A DNA stretch of 64,000 nt from Meandrina meandrites. Its lineage: Eukaryota; Cnidaria; Anthozoa; Scleractinia; Meandrinidae. Shown piece after piece: positions 1 through 11,500 of this stretch (position 1 is the stretch's first letter; the number at the start of each line of letters is the position of its first letter). The stretch is from positions 8,324,001 through 8,388,000 of the forward strand of contig OY855914.1 of NCBI GenBank assembly GCA_963693305.1, in the 5' to 3' direction. A program made the translations under genes and the position numbers. The notes under the pieces are model-generated. The model was not told the origin of the DNA, made no database searches, and worked only from the letters and a program-made list of their open reading frames with translations.

Positions 1-1966
1 CTCTGTTATACGCCGCTATCAACGGTCAGCGGGCTTACGCGTGTGTTTGAAATTGGCGTCCATTTTGAAAGTGACGATGATTCACAACTTGGACAACGGT
101 CCACTTCGAAGTCTTCTCTTCTGTTGTTGTTGAGCTTAGTTTATCGAAAACTTGTCCTGAAATATAATGCAAGCCTTCGGACAAGAAAGAGATTGAAATG
201 GAATGTGTGGTGGACGCTACATCGTTCCATTCCTCAGGATTCCATGACTTCGACAAGAATTTGCGCACGCAAAAGCCTGAGGAACAATTCAACACTAGAT
301 AGGTGAGTAGGTTTTCTTTTTTTCTGTCTTAAGCTATGTATAATGTCTTGCCTTTTTTATGTTTAACATCCCTTTTAGAAGATATTTCTTTACACGTTAG
401 AACTGAGCAATAATTTTTACTTGTCATGTTCGAATCCCCGGAGTTCATGACTAACAAATTATTGGAAACAGTCACTCATAATTCACCCATATACTAATAT
501 ACTAATAATATTTGAAGTGTGTTAGATTCTTTTATTCAAAACTGCAAACGTGATAAATAATATTATACGTCCAGGGTTACATGCATGCGTTATTAGATAC
601 ATTTTGTAAATCGATCACACTTTCAATGTTCTTCACCCTTGGATGAAACCACTGGCAACTAAAGCCATGACTGCGGTTTCACTTCATAATTATGGAAATT
701 TACACGTATAACCTCTTTCTCCCAGGTTTTAAAAGGTCTGGTAAATTTAAATCAAACAATATTTTAATCAAACTGAATCAATACTTCATTTGAAATCTTG
801 CTTGATCATCAAAGACCCAGCATAGTCAATTGATAAACAGATAGTTGACAACAATCAATGAAAATCAGTGAAGTAACAAAATTATTGTGAGCTCAATAAT
901 TTTGCTGAAAGAAAATCATAAGGCATGGATACAGATTAAAGCTGGGAGCTGGGTAGATAAGAATACATTTGTTTATAACATTTAAGGTCTCTGCACACAT
1001 GGGGACAATTGTCACAGGGACACGTCGCAACAACATGTACATGTAGAAGCGACAAAATCATGTGTTGTTCACACTGAGGGGACATGTAGCAGCAACAAAA
1101 TCACAATGTGTACACACACACAAAAATGTAGGGACAGGGACATGTCGTAACAACACGTCCCCTCCTGTTTGCTTAATTTTTTTTTTTAGCTACAATTTAT
1201 ATCACTGTAAAGACTGAGTCACTGATTGATATCGGTTACTATTGATTATCATCAGAAACATTTTTGCCCTTTTTGAGGTTAGACAAATTTACATGTGCAC
1301 ACACAAAAAAGATTGATCTCAGTAATGAAACAAGAAAAGGTTAAGTGACTGATTTGTGAATAAAAAGAAATTCACTTCATCATTTCTGATCCTTACCCCT
1401 TACCCTCTCAGAGTGCATTGTTAATTATATTGCAATATGGAAATTGCAGTTTTCTTATTGCACACTTATTACATGTGTGTCATGCGAGTCCAGTTCCTGA
1501 TTACAACTTTTTGTTACACACTAAAAGTTAAGGGACCCCTGTCAGCCATACCTACAAGAATTTTGGTATTATATTTTATGTGGAGTGTGTCTAAACAAAA
1601 CAGATCAGTGTGAAACTGCTTAAGCCTTAAGGTAATTACCGGTAAGCAAACTTCCAGTGGTACAACTTACAGTTGAGTACAACTTTAGAGAACACAGCTT
1701 GGCTTCTGTAATCATTGGTGCAAGACATTAAGTGTTCACACATTAACATCTGTTGACTGGTCTTTGCAACACTAGTCAAAACCCATAGGGGAACACAATG
1801 AGCATTTACAAACACTGTGACAAGAAGATCCTGTTTGGCTTTCTGTTTGTAAAATAAACTTGTAGTTTGATATAGAGTTTAAAACTGTTCATTTTCTATG
1901 CAACTTGCAAATGAGCAATTCAGTTTCTGTCAAGACATAAATTTAAAGGTCTGATTTATTTTGCAG
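1..1966. other. Non-coding flank without a supported gene
   Basis: No convincing gene is seen. Both strands are open across about 35-306, and a GT donor-like site follows position 302 on the plus strand, but the plus frame lacks an ATG at its start and does not join in phase to the next open segment at 1967, so I do not call it an exon. Around 990-1165 there is a stretch rich in GGGACA and CAACAACA words with partial inverted symmetry, probably a degenerate MITE. The rest is AT-rich and featureless. Confidence 0.5.
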
Positions 1967-2338
1967 AAAATTGCTCGACGACTCTCTGTAGTTGAGCGGA
2001 TGGACTGGGACGATGCAAAGAAGGACAGATGCTGAAAGTACCTAACAATTGACTATACCAGCTCTGATGAAAGCAAGCTTTCAGAAGATGAACCTGGTAC
2101 AGACGTCAAGAGATTTGTAACCAAAAGATTAGCTTGGGAGTCACCCAAATTGAGGGAGTTAAAGGAAAATCTCGACAGTCAATACAGAAGGTTGTTAACC
2201 CCCCATGTTAGGAATTTTAGGACACAAAGGGTTTTTGGGGAGAGAGTTTCTTTGCGGGGCCCCCATCCAGATCCATCCCAGTGGGCATTAAATAGTACAG
2301 TTAGTTCAGGCCCATTTGCCTGTAGCACTCCTGCATGA
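1967..2338 (+). pseudogene. Degenerate coding fragment after an acceptor-like site
   Basis: A pyrimidine-rich tract ending TTTTGCAG at 1966 is followed by an open frame of charged residues, broken by one in-frame TGA at 2033-2035 and then open to 2338. The middle part is Ser/Asp/Glu-rich and is followed by basic segments such as KRLAWESPKLRELKENLD. I did not recognise a domain; the style resembles short charged ORFs recurrent in cnidarian genomes and transposons. The in-frame stop suggests a decayed exon or element fragment. No promoter or downstream exon could be tied to it. Confidence 0.3.
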
Positions 2339-4282
2339 GGAACACAATAAGCAAGAAGGTTTGCTGTGGGAGGTCTGGCATGTTCATTACACACTTTTGA
2401 TTTCAGGCATGAAATGGGAAGTTAAAAGTGGAACCAAGGACTTGTTTTTGAGCAGTAGTGGGTGGGTTGGTAACTGTACTATTTGAATTTGGCAACTCAT
2501 TTCCTACCATAGGGGAAGTCTAGGTTGTTATCTCCAGATAACTGTAGTGACAAAAAAGTTTAGAAAAATACTTTTGATATGAAATTAAAATGCAAACTTG
2601 TTACTACATGTATTTCTTGTATTTTAAGAGGGCGAGCTGCCTTACCAACGTGCAACAAACTAAGGAGAACTTGTATTTATGTAATTATTTTCCCAACATA
2701 CTGTCAGGAATTATTTTGCAATTTGGAATTATATTCTTAAAAATTTGTCTTTTTGACAGAGAAGTGAAATAAAATGATAATTCGATATTTAGTTTTACAG
2801 TGTAGGTACCGTATGAGTATCAGTTATCACAAGAAGAACATATTTTTCCATTTCTAAATAACAATTGTAGATATTTTGCTTGTCAATCTGAAGGATGAAG
2901 AAAAGTCATTCTACAGTCTAAAGTGACAAAATTTAGGCATTTTCTTAAAATATCAATAAGTTCTACTATTAAAATATCATTAACTTTTGAGGTTATATCC
3001 TGCATCAGGCGACATCTGATCCTGCATTGTATATATGTGTTTTACGTGAGAAAAACACAATAAAGTGAATTGAAAGATAACATTGCGTTGTTCTCTTTGA
3101 GGCAGTCATTCATGGTCAGGGTCACGTTACATTTATAATACTATAGCCCAATTTATGACATTTAATAACCCGTAAAGAACGCCGTTCTGTTCACTTTATG
3201 GCAGTCGTAAAATTTCGTAAACGCACGTAAAGATTACTTTTTATACGAACTCATCTTTCTATACGTATACCCGGTTAACAGAAAGGAAATTTACACAAAT
3301 AAGGAATATTCAATGAATAATGCCGGAGAAATGTTAACGATGGTTTGCGCGTAAATACCGCCTTTCGGTTAGCTTTACAGCGGTCGTAAAACGTCGTAAA
3401 AGACCTCTATACGACTTTTTACAATGTGGTCGTAAACGACCTCTTTACGACTTTTTACAATGCAAGTAAAGATAGCGTTTCGAGTCTAATTACGGATTCT
3501 TTACGTATGATCGTTTACAATGCGTATAGACGTTCTTTACGAATTTGTAAAGAAGTTTGTAAAGAAGCGTAAAGTAAATCTTTAGGGTTTCTTTACGGTA
3601 CCTTTACGGATGCGTAAATTTGAGATTTCATGCTGTGAAAACCATTTAGTTAATGAAAAGTTTTGAAATCGATCGAGACTATCTGTTTTGACAAGTGTAA
3701 ACGTTTTTGCAAGCCATTCAGAAAATTGGGGCTATCCATTTAAACGTTTTCCTAACAGTTAGAAATTTTTGCTTATCTGTTACAAGAATTAACCAAACCC
3801 TTAAAAAATCTGGTAAATACGATAACTATATTAAGAATTAGAATTTTTTACTAAACATTTAGTTTCCTTTTGGTTATTGTTTCCCGCTACATCTTTTATT
3901 TTCTTTCATTTTTTTCTTTCCGGTTACATTTAAATGGGCAATGTTTCTTGTTATTTCATTTTGCATTGTTAGCCCGATAAGTAGTGATGTAATGTTAACA
4001 GTATCAGCTTCATAAAGTAGAGTAATTGCTCACCAATTTCAACGGTAAATGGGCATTCATATTACCCTTTATCTACATCCTGGAAGATGGTCAAAATAAC
4101 TTGAGACATATTTTCTGTACTAAAGCTGTAGCAATAGAACGTGACCATGTGCAACACTAATGCAGGTCACTTTGCTGGGATATTGATAGATAAGTAATTG
4201 AAAACAATCTGCTTGACAGCAAAAGAAAGTCAATGATAATCGATGGCTATGGATGGCAATCAATGACAATTGAGAACTCAAG
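2339..4282. other. Non-coding, AT-rich, with CGTAAA-word cluster
   Basis: No gene is seen. The notable content is the cluster at about 3165-3620, listed separately. From about 4160 to 4282 the sequence is rich in ATCAAT/ATTGAT words, which recur at 5105-5195, 11515-11650 and 14390-14595. Confidence 0.5.
3165..3620. repeat. Dense CGTAAA / TTTACG word cluster
   Basis: Within about 450 bp the words CGTAAA, TCGTAAA and their complement TTTACG occur many times in both orientations, including two similar units near 3400-3465 (CTCTTTACGACTTTTTACAA and a variant). The spacing is irregular, so this is not a simple tandem array. It is non-coding in all frames. It may be subterminal repeats of a decayed DNA transposon; this is inference. 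Confidence 0.5.
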
Positions 4283-5103
4283 CAAGGCTGCTGCCTAAGG
4301 AAATTTCTAAGGAGCACTTCAGGCTTCTAACATCAAAAGTTAGGAGCCCAAGCCATTATTTTAGGAGACCAACCTAAAAGTTGTCATGGTCGATCAAGGG
4401 GGAGGGGGTGGGGTAGTAGTAATAATACCATTCCTTCTTCATTCCATATTTGGGAGTCAGTCCCAGTCCCAAACACTTGAAAATAAATGCTTTTCCAAGT
4501 TGCTGAATTTTGCAAAGGCACATTAGGTATTTGATACGCTAAAATTATCTCGATTGTGGAAAATTTCAGTATTTCCATTTTGAAATGAAGCACTTATTGC
4601 TTTGAAAGGGATATATCTTAAGGTTAAGTCTGTACACGAGCCTAGTGGCCCATCAGGCCGGAGCTTATCCCGGTTTCCGTAGCATGAAGCGACTAGGAGT
4701 ATTGCTACTCCCCCTTGGACGGGATGCTAGTCCATCGCAGGGTTACCCCCAGCAGTAAATTTGTCGGACCCATTTGTACACCTGGGTGGAGAGAGACACT
4801 ATGAGAGTAAAGTATCTTGCCCAAGAACACAACGCAGTGCCCCGGCCAGGGCTCAAACCCGGACCACCCGATCCAGAGTCCAGCGCACTAACCATTAGGC
4901 CACCGTGCCTCCCACCAAATATATATAAGATAAGATATATCTTACGCCAGTGGAAAAAAGTTACAAGGAAATGGAAGTCACTAGATGAGAATGGAAAATA
5001 GATGCTTAGGCGCCCATCCGGGCTCCTTGAACAAAAATTTAGTTGCCCACACTGTTAACTTAGGCGCCCCAGGCTACCGGGCGCCCATTAGGCAGCAGCC
5101 TTG
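4283..5103. mobile_element. Foldback element with 16-bp TIRs and 5-bp target duplication
   Basis: The terminal inverted repeats are CAAGGCTGCTGCCTAA at the left and its complement at the right, flanked by a direct TCAAG (4278-4282 and 5104-5108). There is no transposase ORF. The interior contains a tRNA-derived SINE at about 4630-4915, so the element served as an insertion target. The flanks are ATTGAT-rich on both sides, which suggests it sits inside a still older repeat. Confidence 0.6.
4630..4915 (-). mobile_element. tRNA-derived SINE
   Basis: Read on the minus strand from about 4915, the sequence begins with a tRNA-like head. An A-box-like TGGCCTAATGGTTAGTGCGC is followed about 35 bp later by a B-box GGTTTGAGCCC, as in RNA polymerase III promoters. 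The body then carries a conserved-looking block (GGGTAACCCTGCGATGGAC near 4730-4750) of the kind known in eumetazoan SINEs; assignment to a named central domain such as Nin-DC is from memory and not verified. The overall length near 285 bp fits a SINE. The left end near 4630 is approximate. Confidence 0.7.
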
Positions 5104-5763
5104 TCAAGCTTGTGATTATTGATTGGTGATCAATTGGCCGATGGCAATCAATAACAATTAGCTAATTGACATTGATTGCCAACAATATTGATCATGCACG
5201 AGGAACAATGATACAGCTTTTCCCCATGCTGCAATTTCATGTGTGTATTTAAATTTCTTTCTCCTGTAAATTTGCTCCACAAATTTTACACTCCATAGAT
5301 CTCGAGCAACTGCATGACTTGCCAAGATGCACAAACACACACTTTATACCACAAGATTGCATTAATAAACGGCACGCGATGCATGCAGAAGCGATGACGT
5401 TTCACAAGGGGTCTTTGATAATTTTCAGGACATTTGTCAAAAAATTAGGGTACATAAAAGTAACTGACAACTTCTGTGCTGAATGATTGTTCAACAAAAA
5501 TTGCGTTACCTTGGCGTGACATACGATTTCCAATATACGATGCAAGGTCAAACGCTGTCTAAAATTGTTTACACCTTTTGTTTTAAAGAATGGAGAGATT
5601 TCTGTTTACTAAATCTTATAGAACGCATCAAATATAATTTGTTTCTTTCGTTTATGCTTTAAATTAGTCCTTTCTAACGGCCCAGGAGTATTTTGCTTTG
5701 AGTTCTATGCGACGATTTCTTGTTGAGTTGACTTGATTTCTTTTCCCAGTATTCGGTTCGAGT

Positions 5764-6146
5764 GTGTACAATATGCGAGCCAGCGAGTCATGCGAGGCAG
5801 ACCTGCGAGGCACTTAAAAATACCAATAAAAAGGCTACCTATACGATCTGTAGGCTAACCAAAGTGCTTTTTTGGCTAACCGGAGTGTTGCTAGGCTAAC
5901 CAATGTGTTATTTAGGCTAACCGAAATGGCTCGCTTGCCTCGCATGACTCGCAAGCCATGTGAACCGGGCAAGCAAGAAATCCCTTATCCCAATATAAAA
6001 GCTAACCGCAAGCTACCTAAGAGCTAACTGTAGGCTAACCGAAGTGCTATTTAGGCTAACCGGAGTGCTATTTAGGCTAACCAATGTGTTTTCAAGTGCC
6101 TCGTAGGTCTGCCTCGCATGGTTCGCTGGCTCGCACATTGTGCATT
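5764..6146. mobile_element. Foldback element with internal TAGGCTAACC iterations
   Basis: Arms of about 50 bp at each end are imperfect inverted repeats: the left contains TGCGAGCCAGCGAGTCATGC and the right its near-complement ending about 6146. Between them the words TAGGCTAACC plus GNAGTG or CAATGTG recur about seven times in roughly 20-bp units, split by a second internal inverted pair (CTCGCTTGCCTCGCATGACTCG near 5930). No ORF is present. It is probably a non-autonomous DNA transposon; its superfamily is not evident. Confidence 0.6.
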
Positions 6147-7192
6147 CCCTTCGGTGAGTATACAGATCGGTTGATCACAACAGGCAACAGACAACAACAG
6201 ATCCTGTCCACTCGCACGGCAAGATTAATCGATCACGTCATCGTCATCGCTTAAAAAAAGGTTTAAGATGGCTCACCTTTTCAACAGATGCTTCAGAACT
6301 GCTAATAATCGGTTGCTTCGTCTGCATTCACGACAGACATCACTTCTTAACTTTATGCCAAATTTATTCGATAACTGATAAAGTGCAACACTCACTCCAG
6401 ACTCGAAATCTCAATTTAACAGCTACAAATGAAATAAGGTTTGCCGATCGGTGATGATACAAGCTGCAAAAAAATATCTTCCTTTGCCAAAAAACAAGAT
6501 GGTGGATCTCAAAAAGAATACAAACAATGCACCTAGTTCCCATTGCTCTTCGGTTCAATTCAGGGAGTAATCGTAACACCGTAACACCAAAAATGCCATA
6601 AATTCCATCGCTTTTTCGCTTTACAGCATTAACCGATGACGTCATAAAAATGACGTCATCGCTTAAAAAAGGGGGGCGCTCCCCACCCACTCGTGCCATT
6701 TTATGCAAATTAGCTCCTGGTATACAAATGAGCTCCTCAGGTACGGTTTTCTCAAACTTTGTTGGTGGCCATTTTGAATTAATTAAAACAATGATAAATT
6801 GGAACTACAACTGCTACTACTTTGCACAATGCAAAACTAGGGAATTCATCACCTTAATTGGCTATGCCACATGATGAGTTTGGACTAATTGTGCACCAGA
6901 AATTTTGTCGAAATATAATATAATAAAATATAATATTCACCGGACTGGTATTTTCTCCCCCATATATGGTTCCTGTCTTGACACCTCCATGATTCTGTTT
7001 CTAAGTGCTTGAATTCCATCTTGGTTGCCTTCTTGCCCTTCAAATAATACAGTACGATGAGCAGTCAAGGTGAATATGCCGTCTTTCTACACACCAGGCT
7101 TTTAAATGTGAGCAAGTGAAGAAAAGCTTATAAAAAAAACAACTTGACAACTTGAAAATTAAGCCTGCAATGATTTCAATCATGGAATATAC
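6147..7192. other. Non-coding stretch
   Basis: No gene is supported. A short repeated word GTCATCGCTTAAAAAA occurs at about 6240 and 6655, and a small TGACGTCAT-containing inverted pair lies near 6636-6660. It lies downstream of the visible part of the left ROCO gene, in what is presumably one of its introns. Confidence 0.4.
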
Positions 7193-7420
7193 CACAGGGA
7201 GCCCGGACAAACTGTTTGTGTGCACATTAGCATTTTTGTGTGCATTAGCATTTTTATAGCAAATGTATAGGATTTACAGAACGGCTCGCAGAATTGCTTG
7301 TAATAACGTAAAATATGAACAAATACATGCTAAATAAACGTAAGTTTATCTTACCAGTTTTGTGGTGCGGTTCTTTTGGCTCGAAATTGTGAATTTGAGC
7401 GTTTGTCCGGGCTCCCTGTG
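7193..7420. mobile_element. 228-bp MITE with 7-8 bp target duplication
   Basis: The termini are perfect 20-bp inverted repeats (CACAGGGAGCCCGGACAAAC at the left), flanked by a direct AATATAC at 7186-7192 and 7421-7427, or GAATATAC if one terminal base is counted as target. The CAGGG-type end and 7-8 bp duplication fit a non-autonomous hAT element. No ORF. It lies downstream of the last visible exon of the left ROCO gene, probably intronic. Confidence 0.75.
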
Positions 7421-7830
7421 AATATACTGCATCATCCAAGATGGTGGTCCAAAATTGGATTTTATCACAACGGAAAGTTGCAAATTATTCTCTGTTTTCT
7501 AACAGTTACGAATAGACAACAAGAAACAGAACACAGGTAACTCATGAGGAAATTTAATAAATGTTTTTTTTTCATAACTCAAGTTTAAGTCCTCGGGTGG
7601 ACGAGTTTTCTTGTTGTTTTTGTCGTCCATACAAAACTAAGATTCAGGTCAAGTTCTTTTTAACCTAGTAGACCAGAAAGGTGATTTAATTTAACTTTCT
7701 ACTTATTAACCTAGTATAAAAATAAATAAAATAGATTAGAAAAATACACTAGGTTGAAAAAAATGACCTTAAGCTAATTTTGACCTGTAACAGCCACACC
7801 AAGTTATAAAACCTTATAAATTACTGGTAC

Positions 7831-8527
7831 CTGCTTGCTGCAGTGATCTTGTGTTATCAATGCTGAAGAATGGTCGGACCACATGTTTCTGGTATTCTTT
7901 ACCAGAAATTCTCTTCTGTATTTGTGATTTCATTACTGCAATGTCTTCAAATGGTTTGTCAGCATGTGTACCAACAATGAACACTGGAGGCAGCAGATAG
8001 GGCAGCTTCCCTTGTGCTTCATCATCTGTTTCTTCTTTCACCTGTGAGACACTGTGAATTGTAGCAAGCCACGACAGCAAATTCTCCAGATTTGTTTCAT
8101 TGTTTGGGTTTTCCAAATAAATATCACAAGTTCCTTGTCTAACACAGGGCTGAGCTAAGGCATGTAATGGCTTGCTGAGGTTGTGCACCAAAATGTAGAG
8201 TGCTTGTGGTGATAAGAAAAGTGGGTGAGAAGCATAGTACAGGTGTTGTCCAGCAAAATCCCAGATATCCAAACTTACAACAGATTCTTCTTTGCCAATA
8301 TCAACATTTCCTTTAACATACTCTAACCACTCATGAACGTGTTTTGTGATGTCGTCTGGGGGTGAAGTTGCATTGATGGTTACATCAGGCTCATCTAGTG
8401 TGTTTTCACTGTTGCAATCAGAGGAACGTTCACCACCATTAACACTGTCCTGCCTTAGCACTACTTTTTCTTTTCTTGATGGTGAGAACATGTCTGATTT
8501 GGTAGAGTGATCTGCTGTCCCCTCAAC
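7831..8527 (-). CDS. Roc domain exon (G3 and G4 motifs)
   Basis: The exon starts after a CGTATTCCAG acceptor (phase 0) and ends at CAG|GTACCAG (phase 1), 697 bp. The first ~60 residues are polar and Ser/Asp-rich and look like an insertion between switch regions. Then follow the Roc G3 motif in SLDIWDFAGQHLYY, the hydrophobic YILVHNLS strand, and the G4 motif in FIVGTHAD. The downstream PFFSIDNTRSL strand is typical of the end of the Ras-like fold. The length and order match the second half of a Roc domain. The next exon, expected to start COR, was not found in the window. Confidence 0.85.
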
Positions 8528-11500
8528 CTGGAATACGTAGATACAAGAAGTGATTAGTGGTATTGTTGTTTTTGGTCATTCATGTGTGTATATGACCGTT
8601 CTTCGGTATAATAAGCAGGCAATGTTTATTTCCGCTATTTCCCGATGGTTCAAATTTTAATGCGTTTTTTTTACAATTAGAAAAACTAAAGCCTGGTTCA
8701 CACTAGCGACATAACGACATAACGGCAAGGTCACGCAAATGCGAAAAACACTTCATGTTACTGTTTTATGTCACCAGTGTTAAGAACATAACATAACGAC
8801 ATAGTAGGAACATAATGACATAAGCATAACAACATAAGGAAAGAACTGAACTTTTCTTTATGTCGTTATGTCCATGTCATTATGTCGTTATGTCGCTAGT
8901 GTGAACCAGGCTTAAAACTTTTCAGTTGTAGCTACTCTTCTAAAAGTTAACTGACTTCTGGTATTTTGGGTTCCAATGACTATTTTACGTGCGCGCTGAT
9001 AATGCGAGCGTTGGGAAACTGCACGTGCGCTGACGCAAGCTCAGGCAAAAGTTTTTAACCACGGATTTGAGTTAAACATTTCAAAGGAAATCTTCATCCG
9101 CAATAGAATTTTAAGAACAGACAATGCTGTTTAAGCTTCCAAATTATATGAGGTGGTATATTTTCATCACGGAATTGCATAAAGCGCCCAGTAAACACTG
9201 TGAACGAGCCTAGAGGTTTCAACGTTGACGCATGCTCAAATAGCGATCTTGGCAAATTTCTATTCCATTACGTAATTGTTACAAATTTGGGGGACTAAAA
9301 TGGCAACTTTCGTCTAACTTTTCTCACGTTTCCTTTGCCAGAGAGGTTATAACTATTTTGCTCTACATGGCATTCGTTTTTTACGAAAATCTATAAGACC
9401 AGTTTCTAAGCAGAGGGGAAAAACACAAATTTGCAAATAACAAAGAAGCTGCCTTTACAACCCCCTACTTTTTTCTGTTTAAAATTATTTTTCAGATAGT
9501 ATCCATGTAATGTGAAAATTTTGGAAGATTTCACCGAAGGAAATAGAAGAAAATTGCACTTGAAGCCACATAAACGCTCAACATTGCATTTGTTTGGGTA
9601 GTCTTAATTCACGACTTAAACCCAATATTTTAACAGAAATGGTTGTAGAACACTATTTCATCGTTGCTTATCGTATTTGATAAGTTTGAGCGAACTGGGA
9701 GTGAAAACAAATGCAAACACCAGATTTCAAAATATAACACTAGCGCGCACCACATCCATGTTATTACCCTATGGAGCCACCTTAATTGTTTTAGTAAATC
9801 CACGGAAATTAAATTTGGTCATTCTCATGCATGAATGACCACAAAAATATCTAGCAAATCTACATACATGAAATTTATTTTTGTACCTATTTTACATCTC
9901 AAGTTATGGAAAACAGAACTTAAGCTTATAGTTTGTTAACTAAATGACATTTTTTCAAGTTTTGAAAAGAGGGTTTTAAATATTCATGAGATTTTATGAT
10001 CAGTTAACCAGGAGGCGGAGATGATTGACATCCATTATAACTCAAATTTGCATCTAGACTTTTAGCTCTGAAGGGCGCATGTGATTGAGAATAGCTGGAA
10101 GGGAGTTGATTGCAAATAATATATTAACAGCGCTGGAAAAAACAGTCAATCACTGGACATTGTCCAAACAAATTTTAAAACTGTACAACTTACTAATTTT
10201 ATATTTTGGTCAGATGTCATGTCCAAGCACCAAAATGTCTCTGTCAGCGTTTTGCCATGAAGATCTTGTTTACTAATCATGGTGGCTTTTAAACATGTTA
10301 AAAATCATAAATCATAAAGATCCATGTTTTGTTTGGCCGTACAAAACAAAACACCATAACTGTGACACAAACATGAGCTTCAAAAAGTGCCTCATAATAT
10401 GCATTGCTAAGCATTCTTATTTCATGTATGCATATGGCTTGAGTCATCAGTTTATGCAAATTGCATAAAATGCTAATGAATGTCCGACTAAATTTGAAAT
10501 ATGTCCAGTCAAAAAAGAGATTTGCAAGGACATATGTCCTGCTTAGCAGGAAAAATTATATCCAGTACTAATATAAAAGCTCAGTTAATGTTATAGACCT
10601 GGTCCTTCTTGGAATCATTGCCATCTTCACTTGCCATGTCTGATTCTTCTTCCGAGTCTGATTCTTCTTTCGAGTCTGATTCTTCTTCAAAATCCATTAT
10701 TCCATGCCGACACATTTTTTCTGTCACCATCCTTGCTATATCTTTAGAACATTCTAGCAATCCTGGTTTGTTCTCACGGGTGGGATGCCAGTTCTTAACT
10801 TGCTCAACTTCAATCTGGCATTGTGAAGCATTCACTTCAATTCCTTCAGTACTCTGTTCTTTAGGATCGAATGGCAGGCCTAAGAGACTCTTCTTTAGAC
10901 TTGTTTTACCAACACGATCTGGGCCAATAACTATCAATCGACAACGGTAAACATTCACATATCCATCTCTTAGAGCCTTTTCATAGGCCTGTTGTGCTCT
11001 TGGCCCCTCTGCTCTTTGTCCATGTATATGATCTAATAAGTAAATGTAATGAGAATATTTTTGTCAAGAACTATTATTACAATTAGGTAGATTTCAGCAA
11101 TATCATGCAAGCAGGAGTAATTTTATTATTAAGCAGCATCAGTGCAAGATTATTGTAATTTTATTAACATGAATGCATAATTGCCCCTGCAGGGTTTTGG
11201 CCCAGAGGCCAAAACCCTGAGGAGGCACCCTAGGATTCCCCAGGTGTATACATACAAGGAAAAATTAACAATATTGTTGAAAAAGTAAGAATTAATGTGT
11301 TTGTAGTGGGCGAAGTGTTCTCGATTTGACAAAAATAGGCGTGCACGGTCGTCTCAGGTAATTTTTCAGCAAGCACACAAGGTAGCATCAGGTAAAAAAA
11401 TGGCCGTCGCATATTGCAAACGCAGGAAACATTTATTGCTTAAAGTCAAGAAATGGCTGAAGTGTGCCCGAAATTAAAATGATACCGAAATTGACATGGA

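Noticed and set aside
43..306. Opposed open frames at the left edge, the plus one ending at a GT donor
   Set aside because: The plus frame lacks an ATG and does not join in phase to the segment at 1967; the minus frame is its mirror. Too weak to call an exon.
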